From Thermanaerovibrio velox DSM 12556 (lineage in GTDB: Bacteria; Synergistota; Synergistia; Synergistales; Synergistaceae): a stretch of DNA of 64,000 bases. The notes below the pieces were generated by a model. The model worked only from the letters and a program-made list of their open reading frames with translations, ran no database searches and had not been told where the DNA came from. This document shows positions 32,434 to 41,580 of this stretch, one piece after another. The stretch lies in assembly GCF_000237825.1 (NCBI RefSeq), contig NZ_CM001377.1:1302001-1366000 (forward strand), written 5' to 3'. The first letter of the stretch is position 1. Every line of letters begins with the position of its first letter. The position numbers were made by a program, and so were the translations under genes.

Positions 32434-33354
32434 TCATTTGCCGGGTCGAACCTCAACGGACCACTCGGGGCCGGACGAAATCCCGAACTTTTCGGCAAAG
32501 CTGTCCATGTTAAGGGCCAGCGACAGGTTCATCAGGCTGTTGTAGTAGAGGAGCGGCTTGCCCTCCGGCACATCTCCAAAGGTGTTGGCAAAGGGCACCA
32601 TGCCGCGATACACCTCCTTGCCATCCTTGAGGATCCTCACGTAATACATCTTACCCTTGACGGGTTTGAGGGCCCCAAAGACATCCTCCCCTATGTTGGT
32701 CCACACGTTTCCGTATTGAACGTCCAAGATTGGTATGTTCCCGTAGACCGCTCCATCCCTAACTTCCGCCTTCTGATAAGGTATCCTAACCACATCACCC
32801 TTAAGAAGCGGCCCCACCTCCTCAAAGGCTATCTTGCCAGAGGCGAGCTTGGCTCCGGTGTAGGCGAAGAGATCCCGTCCGTGGAAGGTGTAGGACTTCT
32901 CTGATCCCTTCCTGCGATGCTTGGTCTCGTCTATGACCCTAACCTCCGAAAGACCCACAGAGTCGGCGAGCAGCGTAAGGGTTCCATTGTCAGGGGTGAC
33001 CACATAACGGCCATCCTTGGTCTTTGCCACCACCGGCTTGCGGTCCGTGCCAACCCCAGGATCCACAACGGACACAAACACCGTACCCTCCGGCCAGTAC
33101 TGGACGGTCTGAAACAACCTGTATGACGCCTCCCATATGGAGTAAGGCGGTATCTCATGGGTAAGGTCGTACAAAGGAAGCCTTGGATCCTCCCCAAAAG
33201 CCACCCCCTTCATGGCAGAAACAGCCCCGTCCTTAAGACCGAAATCGGTCTGGAAGACCAAGGCGGACCTCGCCTCACCTGCACAGGAAAAGGCAACTGT
33301 CAACAACATCGAGAGAACAAACACCCTACTCCTACGGAACAAACCCCTCATCAT
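32434..33354 (-). CDS. Exported SAM hydroxide adenosyltransferase (DUF62) family protein
   Basis: A 306-aa member of the family that includes SAM hydrolases and the fluorinase/chlorinase enzymes. Seen: FQTDFGLKDGAVSAMKG with the conserved Asp, VDPGVGTDRKP, VTPDNGTLTLL and FHGRDLFAYTGAKLA. It begins with a convincing signal peptide (FVLSMLLTVAFSCAGEARS), so the enzyme should act outside the cytoplasmic membrane, where SAM is not expected. The usual activity is SAM plus water to adenosine plus methionine. ATG 33354 has GAGGGGGTG upstream. A clean terminator follows; the DUF4403 gene lies upstream in the same direction (44 bp). Confidence 0.88.
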   Translation of the reverse strand: MMRGLFRRSRVFVLSMLLTVAFSCAGEARSALVFQTDFGLKDGAVSAMKGVAFGEDPRLPLYDLTHEIPPYSIWEASYRLFQTVQYWPEGTVFVSVVDPGVGTDRKPVVAKTKDGRYVVTPDNGTLTLLADSVGLSEVRVIDETKHRRKGSEKSYTFHGRDLFAYTGAKLASGKIAFEEVGPLLKGDVVRIPYQKAEVRDGAVYGNIPILDVQYGNVWTNIGEDVFGALKPVKGKMYYVRILKDGKEVYRGMVPFANTFGDVPEGKPLLYYNSLMNLSLALNMDSFAEKFGISSGPEWSVEVRPGK

Positions 33355-33398
33355 GCCTAATCACCCCCTCGTGATTATATACCCATACAATCTACAAC

Positions 33399-34748
33399 CT
33401 AGCGGATCGAAACCGTAAGCACCCCCTGGGCCTGCACGTCCGCCCGAATGCCTTGAGAATCCGCCCTCACGCCTATGACACCGAAGCTGGAGGGTCTGAA
33501 GTCCAGCTTTGCACCGCCATAGCTAAGGCCACTTAAGGCCTTGGCCAACCCTTTCTGAAGCTGATCCAACTGATCTCCTATGGGGAATTTGAGTACCTCT
33601 CTCAAGGAGGGGACCACCGCATCGTTCAGGAACGACAAAGCTTCACCACCGGCACTTATCTCAACTCCCAGGTCCTCCACTGACACGGTCTTAGTGGACA
33701 TATCGTAGAACGGCCTGCCAAGGAAGTTGACCACCGAGTTGATGGGAGATCCCTTACCGTCGGTTCCGATCAGCTCCGCCCCCAGGACGAACCGGTCACC
33801 CCTTCCGGTCATCCCGAACCTCTCAAGCCTCGCCCTTCCCCCGTCCGGGAGGGCAATATCCCTTGGGGTCCAGTTCCTGGCGATCAAAGAGTTTATAAAA
33901 GCGTAGTGTATGGTAACGGGGAGGATGACCCTGAAAGAACCGTCCCCCCCGCCGGACACAAGATCCGGCAGGGGTCTTACCACCGGCCTCCCGGGGAAAG
34001 CCCCGCCCACAACCCTCATCCTCGCATCCATTCCGGCGGACATGAAGACCCCGGCACCGTTAACCTCCAAGGGGGTGGCCCAGAACCTCTCGGGGTTCAT
34101 CACAAGCCAGAGGATGTCCCCCTCCCCTATGCTCAAGGGCTTCGAAACCTGGTTCCAAAGCTCCTGGGCCCGGCGTTTTAACGCCAGCCGATCGTTTAAA
34201 ACCACATCTATCCGGCCCTTCCTCTGGTCCACCCACTCACGAATAACCCGATCCGCCACGGGCTGGAATGAAACCCTTAGACCCATCAGGTTAATGGCCG
34301 GCGGCTTGCGCCACGATATCCTCACCTGGGGATTCGTGGATATCCTCCAGTCGGGCAACACCCTGGGCTTTGCCACCACCGTGGCCAAAAGCTCCCCATC
34401 CGCATTGGCGGATATGGGCAGCCCCATGGAACCACCGGAGAAGGTGGCGGTGAAGTAAAGGGGGACGTCCATGGCCACCGAATCCCCCTCCCGGCGAACC
34501 ACCGGTCGGCCCTTGCGGATTATCACGTACTTCACCCCTCCGGAAAGAGCACCCTGAGAGAAGGATTCCCTGCCCTCCACCCGCAACGGAAGCCTCAGGT
34601 CCGCCAAGTCCGCAAGGTTCGAATAGGTGGCCTCAAACCTCACGGATATCTGGGACAACGTCCCGTCCCCCATATCCCCAAACGCAGGGGCAAAGGCCCA
34701 CAACAGCAGACAACAGGATGCGTACAGCAAAACGAAAATCCTCTTCAT
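33399..34748 (-). CDS. DUF4403 family exported protein
   Basis: A 449-aa protein with an N-terminal signal peptide (FVLLYASCCLLLWAFAPAFG), then a two-part repeat-like beta-rich body typical of DUF4403, including LRVSFQPVADRVIREWVDQ and WNQVSKPLSIGEGDILWLVMNPERF. The family may bind lipids in the periplasm or outer membrane, but no function is proven. ATG 34748 is the first start after the recD2 stop at 34754; its Shine-Dalgarno match is weak, so it may be read by translational coupling with recD2. Confidence 0.82.
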   Translation of the reverse strand: MKRIFVLLYASCCLLLWAFAPAFGDMGDGTLSQISVRFEATYSNLADLADLRLPLRVEGRESFSQGALSGGVKYVIIRKGRPVVRREGDSVAMDVPLYFTATFSGGSMGLPISANADGELLATVVAKPRVLPDWRISTNPQVRISWRKPPAINLMGLRVSFQPVADRVIREWVDQRKGRIDVVLNDRLALKRRAQELWNQVSKPLSIGEGDILWLVMNPERFWATPLEVNGAGVFMSAGMDARMRVVGGAFPGRPVVRPLPDLVSGGGDGSFRVILPVTIHYAFINSLIARNWTPRDIALPDGGRARLERFGMTGRGDRFVLGAELIGTDGKGSPINSVVNFLGRPFYDMSTKTVSVEDLGVEISAGGEALSFLNDAVVPSLREVLKFPIGDQLDQLQKGLAKALSGLSYGGAKLDFRPSSFGVIGVRADSQGIRADVQAQGVLTVSIR

Positions 34749-34753
34749 AGCCC

Positions 34754-36925
34754 TTACAAACTGCCTCCTTTTATCAACGACGAAAGGCGCCACTTCAGCG
34801 CCCCGTATCTGCACACGTCGGATTTGACCTTAACCGCCATGGAAACCGCCCTGCGGGATCCCACTAGGACCGCCAGCCGCTTAGCCCTGGTAAGGGCGGT
34901 GTACAAAAGGTTACGCTTAAGCATGGAGGAGTGCTGGGACAATACAGGCACCACTACCGCCGGATACTCGCTGCCTTGGGACTTGTGAATGGTCAGCGCG
35001 TAGGCCAACGCGATGTTCCGCTCCCCATCGGCCCCAACCTTAACTGGCCTACCCTCGAAATCCAAGACCAGCCCGTCCCCCTGCGCTTCCCTCACAATGC
35101 CTATGTCCCCGTTGTATATATCAAGATCGTAATCGTTCTTGAGCTGTATCACCTTATCTCCCCTGCGTATGGCCCCCTCTCCACGCCTCAGGGGCTCCCC
35201 CGATGGGTTCAACACCTCCTGCAGCCTAAGACAAAGCGCCCTGGCCCCGACCTCCCCCTTGTGCATGGGGGTAAGCACCTGAACGTCCCACATGGGATCA
35301 AGACCAGTTCGCCTGGGTATCTCGTACCCCACCAGCTCCGCCACCAGCTCCGCCGCGGCGATCGGATCCTCCTCCTCCACGAAGGCGAAGTCAAACCCGT
35401 CATCCAGTGACGGCATCTCCAGCTCCTCTCCCCGGAGTATCCGGTAGGAGTTGCTAACCACCAAGCTCTCCTCCGCCTGCCTGAACACTCCGCTAAGCTC
35501 CACCTTGGGCACCGCCCCAGAGGAGATCAGGTCGTTCAGCACCGTGCCAGGCCCTATGGAAGGCAACTGGTTCACATCCCCCACCAGAACAAGGGAACAG
35601 CCATCCCCAAGGGCCGATAAAAGCCCGTGGAACAGCGGAAGGTCCACCATGGAAAACTCGTCAACCACCACCACGTCCGCCTCCAGGGGGGCTCCACTGC
35701 CCCTCTGGAAACCACCGGACCTCGGATCGTACCCCAAGGCCCGATGAACCGTGCTGGCCTCCAATCCGGTGACCTCGCTCATCCTCTTGGCCGCCCTGCC
35801 GGTTGGGGCCATCAGAAGCACCTCAAGCCCCATGGATTCACAAAGCGCAGCGGTAAACCGAAGCAGGGTGGTCTTACCAGTCCCTGGACCTCCGGTTATC
35901 ACGAATATCCGGTGAGAAAGGGCCCCCTTCACCGCCTCACGCTGGGGACCCTCAAGGGTCATACCCCACTGCCCCTCCAGGGCGGATATCATAAGATCCA
36001 GCTCCCACTTCAACCTGGGCCCACCAGAGGCGGCCAGGTCCATGACGGCCCTGGCCACCTCCTCCTCCGCTCTCCTGAGAAACGGGTGATATATGCACTC
36101 CATCCCCCCAAGGATCTCCCGCTCCAGGGTCCCCATCTGACACAGCAGTTCAAGCCTCTGGGACAGCAGGTCCGCCCTAACGTTGAGAAGCCTCTCGGCC
36201 CCACGCAAAAGGTCCTCCTGGGGCAACATGGAGTGCCCATCATCTATGGAACGCCTTAAGACAAAGACCAGACCGGCATCCAGCCTCTCGGGGGCATGAT
36301 CGTCAAACCCCATCCCCTTGGCTATCTGGTCCGCTGTCACAAAACCTATACCCTTCACGTCATAGGCCAGCTGATAGGGGTTGTTCCTTATCACCTGAGG
36401 GGCCAGGTCTCCGTAGGCACAAAATATCCGATCCGCCATGGAGAACCCTATGCCGTAATCCATGATCTCCATCATCACATGGCGCCTATGCCGGTGCTCC
36501 TCCCAACGCCTGCGGATCTCATCCAGCCTTTTAGCCCCAATTCCAGGGACCTCTAAAAGCCTCTCCGGATGGTTGTCCAGCACCTCCAGGGTATCACCGC
36601 CGAATGCCTCCACGATACGCCTCGCAACCGAAGGACCCACCCCAGGTAGCAACCCGGAGGACAGGTATCTAACAAGCCCCTCCTCAGATACCGGCATCTC
36701 CACCCGGAGCTTCTCGGCCCGGAACTGAAGACCGTAACGCTGATGTCTCCCCCACCTTCCCAACAGGGACAAACGCTCCCCCGCCATGATCAGGGGAAAA
36801 GAACCCACCACCGTAACAGTCTCACCCTCCGGGGTGACCACTTTGGCCACCGTATACCCGGTTAGATCATCCCTGTAGGATACCTCCAGGACCTCTCCCC
36901 TGATCCTGTCAAGGTCCGGGGTCAA
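34754..36925 (-). CDS. recD2: RecD-like ATP-dependent DNA helicase (RecD2)
   Basis: A 723-aa superfamily 1B helicase moving 5' to 3' on DNA, of the RecD2 type found without RecBC. The N-terminus has an OB-like part (about 1-70) and helix-hairpin-helix motifs (LLPGVGPSVARRIVEAFG and VPGIGAKRLDEIRRRW). The motor shows Walker A GGPGTGKTTLL, VVVDEFSMVDLPL, LVLVGDVNQLPSIGPG and the closing LTIHKSQGSEYPAVVVP followed by ALTRAKRL. The TTG start at 36925 is 8 nt after a G-run. It lies between the cysteine desulfidase and DUF4403 genes in one leftward run. Confidence 0.95.
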   Translation of the reverse strand: MTPDLDRIRGEVLEVSYRDDLTGYTVAKVVTPEGETVTVVGSFPLIMAGERLSLLGRWGRHQRYGLQFRAEKLRVEMPVSEEGLVRYLSSGLLPGVGPSVARRIVEAFGGDTLEVLDNHPERLLEVPGIGAKRLDEIRRRWEEHRHRRHVMMEIMDYGIGFSMADRIFCAYGDLAPQVIRNNPYQLAYDVKGIGFVTADQIAKGMGFDDHAPERLDAGLVFVLRRSIDDGHSMLPQEDLLRGAERLLNVRADLLSQRLELLCQMGTLEREILGGMECIYHPFLRRAEEEVARAVMDLAASGGPRLKWELDLMISALEGQWGMTLEGPQREAVKGALSHRIFVITGGPGTGKTTLLRFTAALCESMGLEVLLMAPTGRAAKRMSEVTGLEASTVHRALGYDPRSGGFQRGSGAPLEADVVVVDEFSMVDLPLFHGLLSALGDGCSLVLVGDVNQLPSIGPGTVLNDLISSGAVPKVELSGVFRQAEESLVVSNSYRILRGEELEMPSLDDGFDFAFVEEEDPIAAAELVAELVGYEIPRRTGLDPMWDVQVLTPMHKGEVGARALCLRLQEVLNPSGEPLRRGEGAIRRGDKVIQLKNDYDLDIYNGDIGIVREAQGDGLVLDFEGRPVKVGADGERNIALAYALTIHKSQGSEYPAVVVPVLSQHSSMLKRNLLYTALTRAKRLAVLVGSRRAVSMAVKVKSDVCRYGALKWRLSSLIKGGSL

Positions 36926-36928
36926 CCC

Positions 36929-38233
36929 TTAAACCCCCCCGCCAAGGCCGGCGAAGGATCGATCCAGTATGCCTATGATCACCTTGTCCACGTCCCTCAT
37001 GCCATCCTGGTTGACCTTGGCCACGTTCTCCACCGAGGCCTCGAAGGCACAGGACAACACCCCCTGGGGTTTGCAAAGGGACAACCCCGAGGCGGCCATC
37101 CTTGCCGCCAGGTAAGCCTCGTGGGAACCGGTACCCACCTTGAGGGCACAGCTCTCCTTGGCCCCGTCGCACAACATGCCCGCCAGGTTCGCCAATACCA
37201 TCTCCATGGCGGACTGAACCCTTTGAACGTCACCGCCCAGCAAGAGACACATCCCCGCCGCAGCACCCGCCCCAGCGGCCACGGAACACCCGCAAACCGG
37301 GGAAAGCCTGCCAAGCCGGCGCTTCACAAAGCTGGTGGACAGATGGCTCAACGCCAAGGCCCGGGCAATCTGCTCCCTGGAACAACCCAGCTCATCCCCC
37401 AGGATGGCCACCGGAAGTATTGCGGTTATCCCGTGGTTACCGCTGCCGGCGCTGCTCATGACGGGCATCTGAACACCCCACATGCGGCTGTCCGCCGCAG
37501 CGGTGGCGGTGGCCCTTATCCTAAGCCCAAGGTCACCATTGGAGGCATCCATTATGCACCTTCCCATCCCCAAGGAACGACCATCACCGGATAGCCCCAC
37601 CTCCGCCACCGCCATGTTCATCTCCACTCCCCGCAGCAGGAACTCCTGGTCCTCAAGGTCCATCTGCTCCAGCATGGCGAACACATCGGCGTACGACTCC
37701 GGCAGCTCATCGTCCCCGCAGGAGGACCCGGAATGGGCAGAGATCTCTTGGTCCTCATAAACCACCTGGCCGTCCAACATCACCTTGGCTACCCTGTCAT
37801 GGCTTCCGGAAACGAGGCAAACCGCCTTGTGACTTGGGGTAAACACCGCGGAAAGCACGTAAACCCCGGTCCTGCCAGGATCGCATACCACGCTCACCCG
37901 CTCCTCATCTACCCACGCCCTGGCCCTTTCCACATCCGCCTCAGTGGTGTCCTTCAACACCTCCAGGCCATAGGCGGACTTGCCAACCAAGGCACCCAAC
38001 GCAGCGGCCAAAGGATTGCCCTTGGCCCCGTTAGCCCCGGGTATCCCCACCGCCATCCCGTTCTTGTAAATGCTGGAACTCACGGTAACCCTAACCGCCG
38101 CCACATGCTCCCGGTCGCTAAGCTCCTCACAGGCCCTGGCCACGCTCAAAGCCACCGCCCCAGGCTCGGTACATCCTAGGGCAGGTCGCACCTCCCTGCG
38201 GAGGAACCCCTTAAGAGTTATAGCCAAAATCAC
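36929..38233 (-). CDS. L-cysteine desulfidase family protein (UPF0597, CyuA-like)
   Basis: A 434-aa iron-sulfur lyase related to L-cysteine desulfidase/CyuA, which breaks L-cysteine into pyruvate, ammonia and sulfide without PLP. The four expected cluster cysteines appear present: Cys21 in ALGCTEPGAVAL, one in SPVCGCSVAAGAG, and two in MLCDGAKESCALK. Other family blocks are SAGSGNHGITAILPVA and IPGANGAKGNPLAAALGAL. It suits an anaerobe that ferments amino acids. GTG 38233 has AGGGGAG upstream; a TTG two codons later is possible. It ends 3 nt before recD2. Confidence 0.9.
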   Translation of the reverse strand: MILAITLKGFLRREVRPALGCTEPGAVALSVARACEELSDREHVAAVRVTVSSSIYKNGMAVGIPGANGAKGNPLAAALGALVGKSAYGLEVLKDTTEADVERARAWVDEERVSVVCDPGRTGVYVLSAVFTPSHKAVCLVSGSHDRVAKVMLDGQVVYEDQEISAHSGSSCGDDELPESYADVFAMLEQMDLEDQEFLLRGVEMNMAVAEVGLSGDGRSLGMGRCIMDASNGDLGLRIRATATAAADSRMWGVQMPVMSSAGSGNHGITAILPVAILGDELGCSREQIARALALSHLSTSFVKRRLGRLSPVCGCSVAAGAGAAAGMCLLLGGDVQRVQSAMEMVLANLAGMLCDGAKESCALKVGTGSHEAYLAARMAASGLSLCKPQGVLSCAFEASVENVAKVNQDGMRDVDKVIIGILDRSFAGLGGGV

Positions 38234-38263
38234 CTACTCCCCTCATCGCCGTCAAAGCTCATC

Positions 38264-39880
38264 CTACCTAAGGTAGCGGATCTTACCGCCACACACGGTA
38301 AGCCCCACCTCCACGCCACCTATCCTATCGGGCTCCACCCTAAAAGGATCCTCCAACAGGGCTATGAAGTCCGCGGACTTGCCAACCTCCAAGGACCCCC
38401 TATTCCTCCATCGGCCGCAAACCTTGGCGGCTCCGCCGGTGTAAAGCCAGAAGGCCTCGGATATGTCCAGTCTCTGGTTGGGCATCCAGCCATGCTCTGG
38501 CTCCCCGTGCAGATCCTTACGGGTCACCGCTATCCTAATCCCCTCCAACGGATCGGATATCCCATAAGGAGCATCAGACTCGCCTGAAAGGGCTACCCCG
38601 CGGTCCACCATGGTCTTCCAGGCGTAGCTGTTCCTTGCCCTGTCGGGACCCAAACGGTCCAGTATTATCTTCCAATCGTTGGCCAAGAACAAGGGCTGAA
38701 TGTCCGCCGTAACCCCCAGCTCAGCCATGCGGCTGTAGAGCTCGGGATCCCCAACCTGACAGTGGAGAACCCGGGGGGGCAAACCGGAGGAGCCCCCCAC
38801 CTGGAGGCTCTCAAAGGCACTCACCGCCTGGGCAAGAGCCCTGTCTCCTATGGCATGGCAAGCCACCTGACAGCCCAGGGGCTCCACCGCCCTCATGAGG
38901 AACTCAAGCTCCTCCTGGGTAAAGGCCAGAAAGCCCCTCTCCGAAGCGGCATCCCAATAGGGCTCGTTAAGGGCCGCCGTCCTCGCCCCTATGGTACCGT
39001 CCAAAACAAGCTTCACCGGCCCTATACCACAGTGCCTGGGCTTCACTGCCCTGAAGAGCCGGAGCGCCTCCTCCAGCTCCTCCAGCTCGGACCGGGAGCC
39101 TATCCTGAAGATGAGGTCAACCCTCAAAGGAAGACGCCCCTCCTTGTCCTCCTCAAGGTAGAACTCCGCCATCCTCTTAAGGCTCCCAAAGGCAGAGAGA
39201 TCATCACTCTGAACCCACGTAACACCCTTGGCCAGCAAGGCCTCACAGGCCCTCTTGAGCCAACACCTTAGCTCATCCTCCGAGGAGACAGGCAGCCTGG
39301 AACGCACCCACATGAGGGCTTCCTCGCTCACAACCCCGTTGGGAACGCCATCAAGGTCGGTCTCAACGAAGGGCCCCGCCATCCTGGGGTCATCCATGAG
39401 CCCAAGCTCCCTCAAACCAGGGGTGTTAAGCACCCCCACGTGCCCACAGGCCCGCTCATAGAATATGGGCCTCTGATCACTTATTAGGTCAAGGTCCCTC
39501 CGGGTGGGGAAACGCCGCTCCTCCAAGGACTCCTGATCCCATCCCCAACCGATGTGCCATCCCCTGGAAGGATCACCTTCCACCGCCTTGCGGCCCATAC
39601 CAATCATCTGAGGTATGGACGAGGCCCCCCTAAGGTCCAATGACACCAAGGACCTTCCATACTCCATCAGATGAAGATGGGTATCCCCAAAGGCGGGGAA
39701 CACAAAGGCCCCCTTAAGATCTAGAAGGGTGGTCCTATGGTCGCATCGGGCTATGACCTCCTCATCGCCTCCGATGAACTCCAGCACCCCATCCCTGGCG
39801 AAAAGGGCCGTGGCCCTCCCGGGAGGCGCAAGGGGATAAACCACGCCGTTGATTATCCCTATGGTAGATCCTCGCTCCAT
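38264..39880 (-). CDS. Amidohydrolase family protein (YtcJ-like)
   Basis: A 538-aa metal-dependent hydrolase of the amidohydrolase-3/YtcJ group. Seen: the N-terminal metal motif FGDTHLHLMEYG, the carboxyl/imidazole region LDGTIGARTAALNEPYWD, CHAIGDRALAQAVSAF with its His, and the late Asp in ALSGESDAPYG, closing with SLEVGKSADFIALLEDPF. Substrates of the group are mostly unknown N-acyl or cyclic amides. The start at 39880 has GGGAG nine nt upstream; an ATG at 39889 abuts that site. It lies between the leucyl aminopeptidase and cysteine desulfidase genes, suggesting peptide or amino acid breakdown. Confidence 0.88.
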   Translation of the reverse strand: MERGSTIGIINGVVYPLAPPGRATALFARDGVLEFIGGDEEVIARCDHRTTLLDLKGAFVFPAFGDTHLHLMEYGRSLVSLDLRGASSIPQMIGMGRKAVEGDPSRGWHIGWGWDQESLEERRFPTRRDLDLISDQRPIFYERACGHVGVLNTPGLRELGLMDDPRMAGPFVETDLDGVPNGVVSEEALMWVRSRLPVSSEDELRCWLKRACEALLAKGVTWVQSDDLSAFGSLKRMAEFYLEEDKEGRLPLRVDLIFRIGSRSELEELEEALRLFRAVKPRHCGIGPVKLVLDGTIGARTAALNEPYWDAASERGFLAFTQEELEFLMRAVEPLGCQVACHAIGDRALAQAVSAFESLQVGGSSGLPPRVLHCQVGDPELYSRMAELGVTADIQPLFLANDWKIILDRLGPDRARNSYAWKTMVDRGVALSGESDAPYGISDPLEGIRIAVTRKDLHGEPEHGWMPNQRLDISEAFWLYTGGAAKVCGRWRNRGSLEVGKSADFIALLEDPFRVEPDRIGGVEVGLTVCGGKIRYLR

Positions 39881-39922
39881 GGGATCCATCTCCCTTTAAA
39901 TTCAAATGCCCCTTCGGGATCC

Positions 39923-41362
39923 TTAAGCCAAAAGCCCCTTCATCCACCTTATTAATGACCGAGCCCCAAAGCCGCTGGCTCCCTTAACCAGGTGCCCCCG
40001 GTTCTCGTTCACCACGTCCACGCCGGCTATGTCCAGGTGAGCCCAACGCTTCCCACCGGACACGAACTCACCCAGCAGCATGGCGGCGGTTATGGCACCA
40101 CCATACCTGCTGCCACACTGCGCCAGGTCCGCCACCGGGGATTTTATCCCCTCCCTCAAGGTCTCGTCATCAAGCGGAAGCCGCCAAACCCGCTCCCCCG
40201 ATCGGTTGAACGCCTCCGCAAGCTCCCCCGCCAGGCCGTCGTCAGGGCTGAAGAGCCCCGCGGTGTTCTCCCCCAGCGCCACCGCACAGGCACCCGTAAG
40301 GGTGGCAATATCCACCACGTAGTCCACGTCCTGCTCGCACGCGTAGGCTATGGCATCCACAAGGGTCATGCGCCCCTCCGCATCGGTGTTCAGTATCTCC
40401 ACCGTCTTCCCCGAATAGGTCTTTATTATGTCGTCCGGCCTGTATGCCCTGCCGTCCGGCATGTTCTCCGCAGCGGCTATTATCACGTGTAGATCCAACG
40501 GAAGGCCCAGCCGGCAAGCTCCCAAAAAGGCCCCCAACACCGCACAGGCCCCGGACTTATCCCCCTTCATGGTCTTCATGGAGTCCCCAGGCTTTATGTT
40601 AAGACCCCCGCTATCAAAGGTGAGCCCCTTGCCTATCAGGGCCACCCTCGCCTTCGGAGACTGGACCTTGCGGGTTATATGGATGAACCTAGGGGGATTG
40701 GAGGACCCCATGCCCACCGCAAGCACCGCGTTCATCCCCTTCTCCTTCATGGCGGACTCGTCCAACACCGTAACCTGACAGCCGAAACGCTCGGCTAAAT
40801 CCCTGGCCCTCGACGCCAGCTCCTCGGGGGTAACCACGTTGCCCGGCTCGTTGGCAAGATCCCTGGTGTAGTTTTGGGACTCCCCAAGCACCGCCCCCTC
40901 CGCCATGGCCTGCTCCTGGCCTCCCATGACGTGAACCTCGTCTGGAACCACGAAGCGGTCATCCTTGTCCTTTGCCCTGTACCGGTTGAACCGGTAGGTT
41001 CCAAGCACCGCCCCCTCCGCCACGGAAAGGCCCTCGTCACAAAGCCCTGAAGCCGCCACCATGACCCTTGAACAGCCCTTAGACGCCAGGGACCTCATGG
41101 CCTCGGCGGAAGCTACCATCACGTTACGGGATGAACCGTCACCCACCCCCGCCAAAGCCACCCATACCCCAGAGGGGGAAACCCCAAGAGCCCTCTCCTT
41201 CGGCTTTCCATTGAAGCCCTCCGCAGCGGCCAACAACGACGTAAAATCCGCCGCCTCCTTCGGCATACCTAGGGATGAAACAACCTCCCCCTCCTTCAGC
41301 AACACCACAATACCTTTTACGTCATCCGGAAATGAACGACCGTTAAGGCCAAAGAACTTCAA
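39923..41362 (-). CDS. pepA: Leucyl aminopeptidase (M17)
   Basis: A 479-aa cytosolic zinc/manganese aminopeptidase. Seen: ALIGKGLTFDSGGLNIKP with the active-site Lys, MKGDKSGACAVLG, and the signature NTDAEGRMTLVDAI (Met where Leu is usual). The N-terminal domain (about 1-160) is diverged, as common in M17. The start chosen is TTG 41362, with a run of G 7 nt upstream; a frame start at 41404 also exists. It diverges from the FAD oxidoreductase gene and heads a leftward run of degradative genes. Confidence 0.93.
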   Translation of the reverse strand: MKFFGLNGRSFPDDVKGIVVLLKEGEVVSSLGMPKEAADFTSLLAAAEGFNGKPKERALGVSPSGVWVALAGVGDGSSRNVMVASAEAMRSLASKGCSRVMVAASGLCDEGLSVAEGAVLGTYRFNRYRAKDKDDRFVVPDEVHVMGGQEQAMAEGAVLGESQNYTRDLANEPGNVVTPEELASRARDLAERFGCQVTVLDESAMKEKGMNAVLAVGMGSSNPPRFIHITRKVQSPKARVALIGKGLTFDSGGLNIKPGDSMKTMKGDKSGACAVLGAFLGACRLGLPLDLHVIIAAAENMPDGRAYRPDDIIKTYSGKTVEILNTDAEGRMTLVDAIAYACEQDVDYVVDIATLTGACAVALGENTAGLFSPDDGLAGELAEAFNRSGERVWRLPLDDETLREGIKSPVADLAQCGSRYGGAITAAMLLGEFVSGGKRWAHLDIAGVDVVNENRGHLVKGASGFGARSLIRWMKGLLA

Positions 41363-41496
41363 CCTCCAACCCCCCCTTGTGGTTTTTGCTCTATGATACA
41401 CCAACTAAAAGGTGAACGTATCGTAAAAAGGCCTGTCATTCCCATAAACATATCCGCTTAACCGACCGGGCTTGGAAGTTTTAGAATATATCCCAG

Positions 41497-41525
41497 TTTA
41501 CAAATTAGCCGCTTCCATATATCAT
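41497..41525 (+). promoter_or_regulatory. Promoter of the FAD oxidoreductase gene
   Basis: TTTACA (41497-41502) and TATCAT (41520-41525) with 17-bp spacing. Start would be near 41532. The leader then contains a small hairpin (GGCCGG at 41542-41547 with CCGGCC at 41557-41562) just ahead of the ribosome binding site at 41568-41575. Confidence 0.55.
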
Positions 41526-41580
41526 GCCCCTTTGGGATTTCGGCCGGTCAAGAGATCCGGCCTTGTTGGGAGGGGATCCT

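Noticed and set aside
33374-33379. Minus-strand TATAAT before the SAM hydrolase-like gene
   Set aside because: It lies only about 20 bp from the start codon, so transcription would begin inside the ribosome binding site; no -35 box. Probably chance in an AT-rich gap.
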